Assembly: GCA_029210645.1 (NCBI GenBank)
Contig: JARGFT010000003.1
Location: 109,045 to 173,044, forward strand
Length of the DNA: 64,000 nucleotides
Origin: Anaerosomatales bacterium
Lineage (GTDB): Bacteria; Actinomycetota; Coriobacteriia; Anaerosomatales; SLCP01
Reading direction: 5' to 3'
A program made the translations under genes and the position numbers. Shown here one piece after another: positions 8,702 through 17,778 of this stretch. The notes under the pieces were generated by a model. The model was not told where the DNA came from, ran no database searches, and saw only the letters and a list, made by a program, of their open reading frames with translations. Each line of letters starts with the position of its first letter. The stretch's first letter is position 1.

Positions 8702-9523
8702 ATGAGCGACAGACAGCGCGACGTGGAGCCGGCAGCCGACTACGACCAGATGGTCGACTGGAACCGCCGTCTCGCACGCGAAGCCCCCTTCTTCGAGGAC
8801 CTCTTCGCCCGCTACGACGTCGACCGCATCATCGACGTCGGGTGCGGGAGCGCGAAGCACGCGATCATGTTCCGGGAGTGGGGGCATGAGGTCACGGGTG
8901 TCGACCCGAGCGGTTCGATGCTCGCCCAGGCGCGCGAGAACGCTGTAGCAGCCGGGGTCGATATTGCGCTCGTCGAGGGCGGCTTCGGCGAGCTGGAGGG
9001 TCTCCTCGGCACCGGATTCGACGCCGTACTCACCCTCGGCAACGGGCTCCCGCACGTCGACGGCGTGACGGGCCTGCATGCGACACTCGCTGACTTCGCG
9101 GCCGTGCTCAGGCCCGGCGGGTTGGTTGTGCTGCACCTGCTCAATCATGCGCGGCTCATCGAGGGCAACGTCCGGATGATGCCGGCGGTCCTGAGAGAGA
9201 CACCTGAGGGCGATCGGGTCTTCCTGAAGGTGCTGGACTACGTCGACGAGGGCATCATGTTCGACTTCGTGACGCTGACCAGGGATCCCGGGGCCGAGCC
9301 GGGCTCAGGCAACGCGTTCGCCTACGACGATCCCGGCCAGACCGGCTGGCACCTGCGTTCCCGCAGATCGGTTCACACGGCGCTCCCGGTCGATCTGCTC
9401 GTAGAAGCGCTGGCCGAAGCGGGCTTCGAGGCGATCGAGACCTACGGCGACCACAGCGGAAGGTCTTTCGACAGAGCATCGGACGAGTCGGTGATCGTCG
9501 TCGGGCACCGCAGGGGGCTCTAG
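8702..9523 (+). CDS. SAM-dependent class I methyltransferase
   Basis: 273 residues from ATG 8702. Motif I is IIDVGCGSAKHAI (~residue 43), followed by VTGVDPSG with the acidic ribose-binding Asp, VEGGFGEL and LTLGNGLPHV. The C-terminal half carries a beta-rich region (~170-240) typical of small-molecule methyltransferases of the Methyltransf_25 or glycine-sarcosine type. The acceptor is unknown. It is probably cotranscribed with the amidohydrolase. It ends three nt from the convergent maf gene. Confidence 0.88.
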   Translation: MSDRQRDVEPAADYDQMVDWNRRLAREAPFFEDLFARYDVDRIIDVGCGSAKHAIMFREWGHEVTGVDPSGSMLAQARENAVAAGVDIALVEGGFGELEGLLGTGFDAVLTLGNGLPHVDGVTGLHATLADFAAVLRPGGLVVLHLLNHARLIEGNVRMMPAVLRETPEGDRVFLKVLDYVDEGIMFDFVTLTRDPGAEPGSGNAFAYDDPGQTGWHLRSRRSVHTALPVDLLVEALAEAGFEAIETYGDHSGRSFDRASDESVIVVGHRRGL

Positions 9524-9526
9524 CGG

Positions 9527-10213
9527 CTACTCCGGGACGTCGCCCTCCATCAGTCGCGGCCCGAGTTGGCAGCGTGTGTTGCGCGCTGCGTTGCACGGGC
9601 CGACCGGAACCACCGGTTTTCCGATGCCGAGAGCGTCGTGCATCCGCTGAAGTGCGAGGTAGAGGTGGCAGAGGGGCAGCCCCGCGACGTTCTGGAAGCA
9701 CTGGTCGTCGTCGACCCGGGCCAGATGGCTCTCGATGTTGTACGCGCCGGCGCAGCCGAGGAGTTCGCCGTGCGCGGCCCAGGTGTCGATATCGTGCTCC
9801 GTGAGATCGCACATGCGCACCGGCGTGGTCACGGAGGACGTCTCGGGGACCCCTGCGCCCGGAGCCAGAATGGCCATCCCCGTCACGACCCGGTGTGTGG
9901 CACCCGAGAGCGAGCGCAGCATCTCGTAGGCTTCAGCGATGTCGGCAGGCTTGCCCAGCACGCGCCCGTCGTGAACCACCACCGTGTCGAAGGCGAGGAC
10001 CGGACCGCTCGCCCCGGCATCGCGCGCGGCAACCGCCTTCTCGGCGGCAAGCGCAGCAGCGAGCGCGGGAGGGTCAGCGGCAAGCGGGGTGTCGAGATCC
10101 TCGGGCGTGTCGGCCGACGTGCACAGGTGCTCAAGCCCGAGCATGGCAAGGAGGCGTCTGCGCCGGGGAGACGCTGAGGCGAGGATGAGCCGGTTGTCCG
10201 CTACAGGGCACAC
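9527..10213 (-). CDS. maf: Maf-like nucleotide pyrophosphatase
   Basis: 228 residues. Maf signatures are ILASASPRRRRLL at the N-terminus, the catalytic-region DTVVVHDGRVLGKP, and GCAGAYNIESH with FQNVAGLPL near the C-terminus. Maf proteins hydrolyse non-canonical or modified nucleoside triphosphates to monophosphates. The frame has no ATG near the homology start; GTG 10213, eight residues before ILASAS, is the best candidate, without a clear ribosome site. It has about 30 extra C-terminal residues after the usual end. It is divergent from the HEAT-repeat gene. Confidence 0.9.
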   Translation of the reverse strand: MCPVADNRLILASASPRRRRLLAMLGLEHLCTSADTPEDLDTPLAADPPALAAALAAEKAVAARDAGASGPVLAFDTVVVHDGRVLGKPADIAEAYEMLRSLSGATHRVVTGMAILAPGAGVPETSSVTTPVRMCDLTEHDIDTWAAHGELLGCAGAYNIESHLARVDDDQCFQNVAGLPLCHLYLALQRMHDALGIGKPVVPVGPCNAARNTRCQLGPRLMEGDVPE

Positions 10214-10306
10214 GCAGGGATGATAGCAGTAGTCAGGGAGCGGTGGCTCGCAACATCTATACTGTGAGTCATCGAAGGACGTTTCGGCCGGTGAGGACGT
10301 GGTGGC

Positions 10307-12448
10307 GTGGACACTCCCCCGAAGACAAGCACCATCCCTTCCGTGGTCGAACGGTTCCTGCGCCAGCTGGTGACCACCTACCGGGCCGTGCTCCTGTACC
10401 CCGACACCAGTGCGATCCCGCGGGAGAACAGCGCGCGCGCCGTGAAGGAACTGGGCGGGGACGGCACTGCGCATCAGGATCTGCGTGTCAGCGTCGACAA
10501 GGACGGACTGCGGGTCGATGGAGTGCGAGCGCTCGCGGGCCACTCCGGTGCTGCGACCCTCGCACGCGAGCTCTACTACCGGTCGGTTGCCGAAGTCCGC
10601 TTCCGTACGGACGTCACCGCGGAGGCCCTCCTGGGATTCCTCGGCGTGCTTCGCCGCTCCCCCGAGGAGGTCGAGGCGTCGGGCGGATTCGAGTCGATGC
10701 TGTGGGACACCGGCGTCGACTCGGTGACGATCGTTGAGACCTGCACGGTGGTGATGGATGCACCTCCCGTCGACCGGGAAGGACAGGAGGTCGTGTGGCC
10801 GCCGGACAACGACCGCATCGAGGAGTTGCTGCTCACCGGGAGAGACCCGCACTCCGAGGGTCACCGGGTGCTCGTCCGGGTGCTTCTGGACGCCGAGGCG
10901 CTGGCGGACTTTGTCGACTCGGTGTTCCGGCGAGCCGCAGGCTCCCGGGCGCAGCTCGAGCCCGGTGACGTACTCGCGGATATCGCACGCATCGTCGCCA
11001 ACCTCGAGGAGGAGGAGCGCCGAGAGGCACTCCGCTCGATCGCAGACGTGACCCGCAAGCTTCCCGCGGGCCGGTTGCGCGCCCGGAGTGCGGAGCGGAT
11101 CCTGGCCGCCGCACGCACCGACAGGGCGGTCGCTTCATACGTTCGCCAGGTAGGTATCGATGACATGTGCTGCATGCTGACCGAGGGTCTGGAGGAGGAT
11201 GACGTCTCGGTCGAGGGCCTCGCACGCGCAATCCGAAATCTCACCCAGATATCGCTCGCGGCACGAGATGAGGTCAGCCGTGCGGCCGGAGTCGCTCTGC
11301 AGGAGGCGGGCATCTCCGCGTCGACGACATCGGCAGTGCTCGGTGCGGCGGCGCCATCGAGTATCGTGATCGCCGAGGGTGACGGAGGACCCACCGATGC
11401 GAACCTGGACTCCGTTCTCAGACTCGTTGAACTCGCCTCGGCCGCACCGGGGGAGGCGGGGGATGACGCTGGAACGCTCGCCCTCAGGGATGAAGCTCAC
11501 CGGGGATTCCGTGACGGGGACGTCACCGGGGCGCTCGTAACGCTCACCGTGCTCAGCCTCGGGACATCCGGTTTCGAAGAGAGCATCTCCTCGCTCGAGG
11601 CCGGACTCGGAGTCCTGCTCGAGAGGGGAGAGTTCGAGGTGGCCGCGGTCGCGGCAGAGACGCTCTTGGAAGTAGCGCGTACGGCATCGGCGGAGGAGGG
11701 CCTGCGCCTGACCGATGCCGTGCGGCGGCTCGCCGATGAGCGGGAGATGAGGGCGCTGCACCGCGCGATGCACGTATATGAGCGAGACACGTCCGAGCAC
11801 CAGGCGTGCGAACGTCTGCTCGGCACCCTTGGCGGTATCGCCATCGACCCACTGCTCGAGATGCTTGCCGACGAACCCGACATGACGCTCCGGAAATCGC
11901 TGGTCGATCTCATCTCCTCGGTAGCCCGCGATCACATCGCCGAGGTCGGCGATCGCATCACCGATGCGCGCTGGTACTTCGTCCGCAACGTGGTGTCTAT
12001 CCTCGGGTCGACACACCATGCCGACGCACTGCCCTACCTCGACAGGACCGTGCGACACGCTGATGCCCGGGTACGCAGGGAGTCGATCCGCGCCCTCGCG
12101 GGTATCGCCGACTCCCGTTCGCCGGGGTTGCTCGGCCCGGCGCTCGATGACGCGGATGCCGGAAACGTCCAGCTTGCCGCCCGCTATCTGGGGAGGCTCA
12201 AACACGCGGCCTCGGTTCCGGCGCTGCTCGCGGTCGCCCGTGGAGAGGGCGCCGGCAACCGTGAGTACGCCGCCCGGGCCGAGGCGATCGAGGCGCTCGG
12301 CGTCATCGGCTCGCCCGAAGCGCTTCCGGAGCTGGAGGCCATCGCGGGCCCGCGGTTGCTCGCGGGTCAGCGCTCCCGGGATCTTGCAGCGGTCGCGAGC
12401 GCGGCCATCGCCGCGATAGAGGCGGCTGAAGGAGGTGGCACGAGATGA
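10307..12448 (+). CDS. Large HEAT-repeat protein paired with HD-GYP
   Basis: 713 residues from GTG 10307. The first ~150 residues form an alpha/beta module (YRAVLLYPDTSAI, then DGLRVDGV, then ASGGFESMLWDTGV) that resembles the N-terminal module of the downstream HD-GYP protein. The middle is helical. The C-terminal third (~500-710) is HEAT/Armadillo-like, with repeats such as YLDRTVRHADARVRRESIRA and AEAIEALGVIGSPEALPEL. There is no enzymatic motif, so a scaffold role is likely. It overlaps the HD-GYP start by 4 nt (ATGA), implying coupled translation. Confidence 0.85.
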   Translation: MDTPPKTSTIPSVVERFLRQLVTTYRAVLLYPDTSAIPRENSARAVKELGGDGTAHQDLRVSVDKDGLRVDGVRALAGHSGAATLARELYYRSVAEVRFRTDVTAEALLGFLGVLRRSPEEVEASGGFESMLWDTGVDSVTIVETCTVVMDAPPVDREGQEVVWPPDNDRIEELLLTGRDPHSEGHRVLVRVLLDAEALADFVDSVFRRAAGSRAQLEPGDVLADIARIVANLEEEERREALRSIADVTRKLPAGRLRARSAERILAAARTDRAVASYVRQVGIDDMCCMLTEGLEEDDVSVEGLARAIRNLTQISLAARDEVSRAAGVALQEAGISASTTSAVLGAAAPSSIVIAEGDGGPTDANLDSVLRLVELASAAPGEAGDDAGTLALRDEAHRGFRDGDVTGALVTLTVLSLGTSGFEESISSLEAGLGVLLERGEFEVAAVAAETLLEVARTASAEEGLRLTDAVRRLADEREMRALHRAMHVYERDTSEHQACERLLGTLGGIAIDPLLEMLADEPDMTLRKSLVDLISSVARDHIAEVGDRITDARWYFVRNVVSILGSTHHADALPYLDRTVRHADARVRRESIRALAGIADSRSPGLLGPALDDADAGNVQLAARYLGRLKHAASVPALLAVARGEGAGNREYAARAEAIEALGVIGSPEALPELEAIAGPRLLAGQRSRDLAAVASAAIAAIEAAEGGGTR

Positions 12449-13839
12449 GCGTCGATCTCTCCGGTGGCAACCCGAAGTCGCACTCCGGCGACGGACCGTA
12501 CCTGCGCGATCTCCTCACCTCACTCGCGGCAGCACGACGCAGTTCGCAGTTCTACCCGCCGGAACATCCCGCGGTCGCACAAGCCATCGGCGACCTGAAG
12601 TCGGCGATCGACGGGCTCCAGCGGGGTGGGGCCGAGCTGACGCTCACGTTCTTCGATGGAGAGCTGGTGTTCGAGGACAGGGTCATGACGCAGGAGAGCA
12701 TACTCTTCGATCAGCTCATCCGGAGCATCGGCGCCCTGGGGATCGAGAGCATGCAGATCGTACCCGGGGTGAGCAGCAGCGAACTCGCCCGCGCCATGCG
12801 CATACTCTCAGCGGATGCGTCCGACATCGAGGCTGCGGGTGGCATCGAGCGCGCGACGCAGGCCGCCGGGCTGACGGGCGTGCGCTTCGGCCACGTGCGG
12901 CTGATCCACTCCGATGTGGAGGCAAGCGAGGAGGCGCACCGTGACCGACGCGCATACGAGGGCGCCGTGGACCTCATCCGCGATATGGACCAGATCGTGC
13001 GAAGCGGCCGTACTCCGGACCACCGGTTCGTGCGCACGACCGTCGCGGCCCTCGTCGACAGCGTGCAGATGAGGCGCTCCGCCATGCTCGAACTGGCCTC
13101 GCTACGGGACTTCGATCACTACACCTTCTACCACTCGGCGAACGTGGCGATCCTCTCGCTTGCCCTCGGCTCGCTCGTCACCGAGGACGCCCGGTTCCTC
13201 GGCGCTCTGGGAACCGGGGCGCTCCTGCACGACATCGGCAAGATGACGGTGGATCGCGACATCCTCAACAAGACTGGTGCGCTGACTCCCGAAGAGTGGA
13301 ACAGCATGCGCGACCATCCCGTCTCCGGCGCGCGCATGGCCGCGCGGATGCCCGGTCTCGACCAGTCCGCGGCAGTCGTGATCCTGGAGCATCACATGGC
13401 GTACGACGGCTCGGGCTATCCACGTCGGCACTCCGGGCAGATGCAGCACCTCGCATCCCGGATCGTGGCCGTCGCTGACGCGTACGACGCGATGACATCG
13501 CGCCGGTCGTACAGCGAGGCACGGCCCCAGGACGAAGCGATGGCGCTCGTCGCCGAGAGTGCGGGCAGCACTCTGGATCCGACGCTCGTGCGTCTGTTCG
13601 TGATGATGCTCGGCGTATACCCCCCGCGTTCCGTGGTACGGTTGGGAGACGGGAGCACCGCCGTGGTGGTGCGTCCCGGGGAGAGCGACCCTCTGCGTCC
13701 GGTGGTGAGGGTGATCGCTGCGCCGACCGGAGAGCTCGTCGAGCCCGGATTGCTCGATCTCGGTGGATCAGGTGCGCCGGACATCGAGCGATGCCTCGAT
13801 CCTGCCTCGCTCAACATAGAGGTCGACGACTATCTCTGA
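12445..13839 (+). CDS. HD-GYP domain phosphohydrolase
   Basis: 464 residues. An N-terminal module (~17-155) is followed by an HD-GYP domain (~215-400). Metal-binding HD is at H262-D263 (LLHDIGKM) and the GYP signature HHMAYDGSGYP starts at H316. The usual HHE is HHM here. RIVAVADAYDAMTSRRSY follows, as in active enzymes. HD-GYP proteins commonly hydrolyse cyclic di-GMP, but some act on other cyclic dinucleotides or only bind. A C-terminal beta-rich tail (~405-464) resembles those seen after HD-GYP in similar proteins. It is coupled to the HEAT protein. Confidence 0.92.
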   Translation: MSVDLSGGNPKSHSGDGPYLRDLLTSLAAARRSSQFYPPEHPAVAQAIGDLKSAIDGLQRGGAELTLTFFDGELVFEDRVMTQESILFDQLIRSIGALGIESMQIVPGVSSSELARAMRILSADASDIEAAGGIERATQAAGLTGVRFGHVRLIHSDVEASEEAHRDRRAYEGAVDLIRDMDQIVRSGRTPDHRFVRTTVAALVDSVQMRRSAMLELASLRDFDHYTFYHSANVAILSLALGSLVTEDARFLGALGTGALLHDIGKMTVDRDILNKTGALTPEEWNSMRDHPVSGARMAARMPGLDQSAAVVILEHHMAYDGSGYPRRHSGQMQHLASRIVAVADAYDAMTSRRSYSEARPQDEAMALVAESAGSTLDPTLVRLFVMMLGVYPPRSVVRLGDGSTAVVVRPGESDPLRPVVRVIAAPTGELVEPGLLDLGGSGAPDIERCLDPASLNIEVDDYL

Positions 13840-13846
13840 CCCCGGT

Positions 13847-16615
13847 ATGAGGAAGGACGTGTCGCCAACTGTGGTAACCAATCCGTCCCGACGCCCGCGC
13901 GCGCTTGCGGTCATCGTTCTGGTCGTGCTCTTCTTCGGCCTGCCGTTCCTCGGTTGGCTCGCCACGCTGCTCACCGACTACCTGTGGTTCGCCGATCTTG
14001 GCCAGCAGCAGGTGTTCGTCACCACCTGGCTCAGCAGGCTGGCAACGGGGGCTCTCTTCGGAGTGGTGGCCTTCTCACTGCTCTTCGTCAACGCCCGGAT
14101 CGCGCGCTCGATGGCGCCCCGGACGGTCGTGACGTCTGTCCCGGACGCCATGCCCGACCAGTTCGAGGAGATCGTGAGCCAGCTGCGGGGTAGCGTCGGC
14201 CCCATCGTCGACCGGGTGGTGCTCTGGGTCTCCGTGGGTCTCGCAGTCTTTCTCGGGGCGGCGATGTCGGTGAACTGGGACGTCTTCCGGCTGGCGCTGG
14301 CGGCGGCACCCTTCGGCATCACCGATCCGCAGTTCGGACGCGACATCGGGTTCTTCGTGTTCACGCTTCCGGCGCTTCGAGCCATAGCAGACTGGGCGAC
14401 GATCATTCTCATACTGACCGCGGTCTTCACTGCGGTGGTTCACCTCGTGGACGGCGCCATCCAGCCGTGGGCACGCCTCAAGGGCTTCGCCCCACACGTC
14501 AAGGCGCACCTCTCGGTGCTCCTCGGTCTTATCGTGGCAAGCAAGGCTTTCGACTACTACCTTGCGATCTACGAACTCAACTTCTCGCCCCGGGGTCAGG
14601 TGACCGGAGCGTCCTACACGGATGTCAACGCCCAGCTGCCGGCGTTGCGGCTCCTCATTGCGATCGCCGTCGTGTCGGCCGTGGCGCTGATCGTCAATAT
14701 CCGTTTCAAGGGGTGGCGTCTACCGATCATCGCGCTGGGGGTGTGGGTCGGGGCGTCGCTGATCGCCGGCAGCCTCTATCCGAATCTCGTGCAGCAGTTC
14801 CGTGTTGCACCGACCGAGGCCTCGGCCGAGGAGCCCTACATCGCGCGCAACATCGAGTCGACCCGCAGGGCGTACAACCTTGACGACGTCCAGTCGCGTC
14901 CCTTCCCGGCCGCAGAGACGCTGACGGCCGACGACGTGCTCGCCAACCGGTCCACGCTGGAGAACGTACGGCTCTGGGACCCGTCGATCGCGGGCCAGAC
15001 CTATCGCCAGCTGCAGATCATCCGCACGTACTACGACTTCAAGGACGTTGACATCGACCGCTACGAGGTCGACGACCGGATGCGCCAGGTACTCATCTCG
15101 GCGCGCGAGCTCGATACGTCCCAGCTTGCGGAGCAGGCCCAGACCTGGCTCAACCAGCACCTCGTGTACACGCACGGGTACGGTCTGGTGGCCAGCCCCT
15201 CTAACGAGGCCGATACTCGCGGGCTTCCGAACTTCTGGGTCGGAGATATCCCGCCGGACGCCATCGAGGAGTTCGAGATCGAGCAGCCGGCGATCTACTT
15301 CGGCGAGGCGACCGATGACTACGTCGTCGTCAACACCGGAATCGCCGAGTTCGACTTCCCGGTCGGTGAAGGTCGCGCGGAGACCTTTTACGAGGGTGAG
15401 GCCGGCGTTCCCGTCGGCGCGATTGGGAGACGGGCCGCTTTCGCGCTGCGGTTCGGAGCTCCGCAGATCATCTTCAGCCAGTACATCGAGTCGGACAGCA
15501 GGGTGCTCTTCGACCGGGACATCGCCACCCGCGTGGCCAAGCTCGCACCCTGGCTCACCGTTGACGGCGATGCCTACCCGGCTCTCATCGATGGCCGTAT
15601 CGTCTGGATCGTCGACGCGTATACGACCTCGAACCGGTATCCCTATTCGCAGTACTTCCGGGGGGTCAACTACGTCCGCAACTCCGTGAAGATCACCGTG
15701 GATGCCTACGATGGCACGACCACGCTGTGGGGCTTCGACCCCGACGATCCCATCCTGCAGACATGGAGAAGCATCTTCCCCGACCTCGTCACCGAGGAGT
15801 CCGAGATCCCGGATGCAGTGCGTCGCCACTTCCGCTACCCGGAGGACCTGTTCAGTCTGCAGGCCGAGGTCTACAAGACGTACCACATGACCGACCCGCG
15901 TGACTTCTACAACAAGGAGGACGCCTGGGAACTCCCCGGCGAGCGCGATGGTGTACCGATGCAGCCGTACTACGTGCTGATGCAGCTGCCGGGCGAGCCC
16001 GCCGAGGCCTTTCAGATGATCCAGCCCTTCACGCCGCGCAACCGCGACAACATGATCGGGTGGATGTCGGTGAACTGCGACCCCGTCGACTACGGCAAGC
16101 GGGTCGTCTACACCTTCCCGCAGGGCCGGGTCATCCTCGGGCCGGAGCAGGTGGCGGCGCGCATCAACCAGGACGACATCATCGCGCCGCAGCTTACTCT
16201 CTGGAGCCAGCGTGGGAGCCAGGTGATCTTCGGCAACATGCTCGTCGTCCCGCTCGAGGACGCTGTCGTCTACGTGCAGCCGCTCTACCTGCAGGCCGAG
16301 CAGACTGCCATTCCCGAGTTGGTGCGTGTGCTCGTCGTCTACGCCGATAAGGTAGAGATGGCCCGGGACCTCGAGGCGGCTCTGCTCGCCGTGTTCGGCG
16401 AGCGTCCGGCCGCCGAGCCCGGAGAGCCCGGTGAGCCGGGGTTACCCGCGGATGCCGCTCGCGCCCAGGAGCTCTACCTCCAGGCACTCGACGCCCAGCG
16501 GGCAGGTGATTGGGCCGAGTACGGGCGCCTGCTCGAGGAACTCGGCTCAGTGCTGCAGGAACTCGCCGGGCCGGCGCTACCTGACGCCCCCGTCGACGAC
16601 GTGCCCGAGGAGTAA
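13847..16615 (+). CDS. UPF0182 family large membrane protein
   Basis: 922 residues, the usual length for UPF0182 (COG1615). Seven membrane helices occupy residues ~20-330, including LTDYLWFADLGQQQVF in the first loop. A large extracytoplasmic domain follows (~340-850), with family segments NLDDVQSRPFPA, YYDFKDVDIDRY and WMSVNCDPVDYGK. The tail is acidic and Gly/Pro-rich. The function is unknown across the family, which is widespread in Actinobacteria. ATG 13847 is given; GTG 13859 with AGGAAGG just upstream is an equally good start. Confidence 0.93.
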   Translation: MRKDVSPTVVTNPSRRPRALAVIVLVVLFFGLPFLGWLATLLTDYLWFADLGQQQVFVTTWLSRLATGALFGVVAFSLLFVNARIARSMAPRTVVTSVPDAMPDQFEEIVSQLRGSVGPIVDRVVLWVSVGLAVFLGAAMSVNWDVFRLALAAAPFGITDPQFGRDIGFFVFTLPALRAIADWATIILILTAVFTAVVHLVDGAIQPWARLKGFAPHVKAHLSVLLGLIVASKAFDYYLAIYELNFSPRGQVTGASYTDVNAQLPALRLLIAIAVVSAVALIVNIRFKGWRLPIIALGVWVGASLIAGSLYPNLVQQFRVAPTEASAEEPYIARNIESTRRAYNLDDVQSRPFPAAETLTADDVLANRSTLENVRLWDPSIAGQTYRQLQIIRTYYDFKDVDIDRYEVDDRMRQVLISARELDTSQLAEQAQTWLNQHLVYTHGYGLVASPSNEADTRGLPNFWVGDIPPDAIEEFEIEQPAIYFGEATDDYVVVNTGIAEFDFPVGEGRAETFYEGEAGVPVGAIGRRAAFALRFGAPQIIFSQYIESDSRVLFDRDIATRVAKLAPWLTVDGDAYPALIDGRIVWIVDAYTTSNRYPYSQYFRGVNYVRNSVKITVDAYDGTTTLWGFDPDDPILQTWRSIFPDLVTEESEIPDAVRRHFRYPEDLFSLQAEVYKTYHMTDPRDFYNKEDAWELPGERDGVPMQPYYVLMQLPGEPAEAFQMIQPFTPRNRDNMIGWMSVNCDPVDYGKRVVYTFPQGRVILGPEQVAARINQDDIIAPQLTLWSQRGSQVIFGNMLVVPLEDAVVYVQPLYLQAEQTAIPELVRVLVVYADKVEMARDLEAALLAVFGERPAAEPGEPGEPGLPADAARAQELYLQALDAQRAGDWAEYGRLLEELGSVLQELAGPALPDAPVDDVPEE

Positions 16616-16622
16616 CGAGAAA

Positions 16623-16677
16623 GACGCGCCACCCGGATGCTCAAGGCGTCCAGCTCAAGGCGTCCAGGTGGCGTGTC
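16623..16677 (+). terminator. Hairpin terminator enclosing a tandem duplication
   Basis: Arms at 16623-16633 and 16667-16677 pair over 11 bp with one G-T wobble. The 33-nt loop contains two adjacent identical 14-nt units. It follows the UPF0182 stop directly. There is no strong T-tract. Confidence 0.5.
16639..16666. repeat. Perfect 14-bp tandem duplication
   Basis: GCTCAAGGCGTCCA occurs twice in direct succession (16639-16652 and 16653-16666) inside the loop of the putative terminator after the UPF0182 gene. It looks like a recent slippage duplication. Confidence 0.9.
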
Positions 16678-16682
16678 GATAC

Positions 16683-17035
16683 TCTCTGTGCTAAGATTTC
16701 CTCTTGTCATGGTTCAGTAATGACCTGTGAGGGCGCGTGACCGCCAGATGATCGGTGCGGTTGCACGGACCGACGCCCGCAGGCGACGACAACCGATCGA
16801 AGGGGTCGGAGTCACCGAGTACGGTGACCTCAGACTCGCGAGAGAGTATCACCAGGTCCGAGCCGAACAGCATACTCGTGCTTGTGAGGCATCTGGCGAC
16901 GGCCGTAAGGCCCCCTGATGCCGGTGCGAGGCAGCTTCCTTGCCACTCCTCTCTCCAACCTCTCCCGGGCATCTTTGCGTGCCCAGGACGCCTCCGCGCC
17001 CGTCGCCTGCCCTGTTCCCGTACGTGGAGGTAGTT
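16683..17035 (+). other. Long non-coding leader with nested hairpins
   Basis: About 350 nt upstream of the 3D/RlpA-like gene contain no convincing gene. They hold three clear hairpins: GTCAT/ATGAC (16706-16724), a 7-bp GTCACCG/CGGTGAC stem with an AGTA loop (16811-16828), and a nested structure at 16888-16922 with GGCC-GTAA-GGCC inside GGCATC/GATGCC. This could be a structured 5' leader. I could not match it to a known riboswitch consensus. Confidence 0.4.
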
Positions 17036-17659
17036 TTGAGTTCAAGAAACAGGTTCGTTCTTCCGGTTCTGGCCGCCAGCGCAGCCCTCGGAGTGGTCGC
17101 GCTGACCACCGCGGTGCTCTTTGCCGTAGGGGTCATGCCTACGCACTACGCCGAGGCGTCACCCGCAGCAGCCCCGTCAGACCTGCTCGGCGTCGGCCAG
17201 AGGGTCGCCTCCCTCGATGGCGTCGAGGCGGAGGACAAGGTACCAGTAGTGGAGGCTGAGGTGTCCGAGACCCTGGTCACGGCAGCGAAGCGCGCCAAGG
17301 CACCGGTCCCCAAGCCCAAGGTTGCCGCCAAGCCCTCGCGAAGCGCCGCTCCGAGCAGGGCGACCGCTTCCGCCACCGGCTGGCAGAGCGCCAAAGCGTC
17401 GTGGTACGGCCCGGGTTTCTATGGCCGGCGTACGGCGAGTGGCGCAGTGCTCACCGAGGGCATGATGAACGTGGCCCACAAGTCGCTGCCGTTCGGCACG
17501 CGCATCCAGTTCGAGTACAAGGGCCGTACCGCCACCGCGGTGGTCAATGACCGCGGACCGTACATCCATGGGCGCGTCTTCGACCTTGGACCCGGAACCG
17601 CACAGGCACTCGGTTTCGGCGGGGTCGGTATGGTCAAGTATCGGATCCTCGGCAGGTAA
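17036..17659 (+). CDS. 3D/RlpA-like double-psi beta-barrel exported protein
   Basis: 207 residues from TTG 17036, chosen because GGAGG lies five nt upstream and the signal-anchor helix begins right after. A membrane helix (~residues 10-35) is followed by an Ala/Lys/Pro-rich linker and a C-terminal RlpA-like domain (~125-207). That domain carries KASWYGPGFYGRRTASG, NVAHKSLPFGTRI and NDRGPYIHGRVFDLG, including the conserved Asp residues of the double-psi barrel. Family members are peptidoglycan lytic transglycosylases or binding proteins, so a cell-wall role outside the membrane is likely. It is preceded by a long structured leader. Confidence 0.9.
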   Translation: MSSRNRFVLPVLAASAALGVVALTTAVLFAVGVMPTHYAEASPAAAPSDLLGVGQRVASLDGVEAEDKVPVVEAEVSETLVTAAKRAKAPVPKPKVAAKPSRSAAPSRATASATGWQSAKASWYGPGFYGRRTASGAVLTEGMMNVAHKSLPFGTRIQFEYKGRTATAVVNDRGPYIHGRVFDLGPGTAQALGFGGVGMVKYRILGR

Positions 17660-17680
17660 CTGCTGCTCTCGTCGCGGTGG

Positions 17681-17706
17681 CGCCGGTCTCCTTCGGGGGA
17701 CCGGCG
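17681..17706 (+). terminator. Hairpin terminator
   Basis: An 11-bp stem with one wobble (17681-17691 with 17696-17706) and a TTCG tetraloop lies 21 nt after the RlpA-like stop. It is followed by a short T-containing stretch. Confidence 0.6.
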
Positions 17707-17778
17707 TCGCTGCTTTGGGGTACCTTTATACGTGTCGCCGCGGAAATCCCGCCGCGCCGGATCGACGGAGGTGTCTGG

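Noticed and set aside
16691-16972. A 93-residue minus-strand frame in the leader of the RlpA-like gene
   Set aside because: No ribosome site or recognisable domain; it overlaps clear hairpins on the plus strand.
16683-17035. Possible cyclic di-AMP (ydaO) riboswitch
   Set aside because: The conserved GGGGAACC/GTGAATCC-type blocks are not present, so only an unassigned structured leader is reported.
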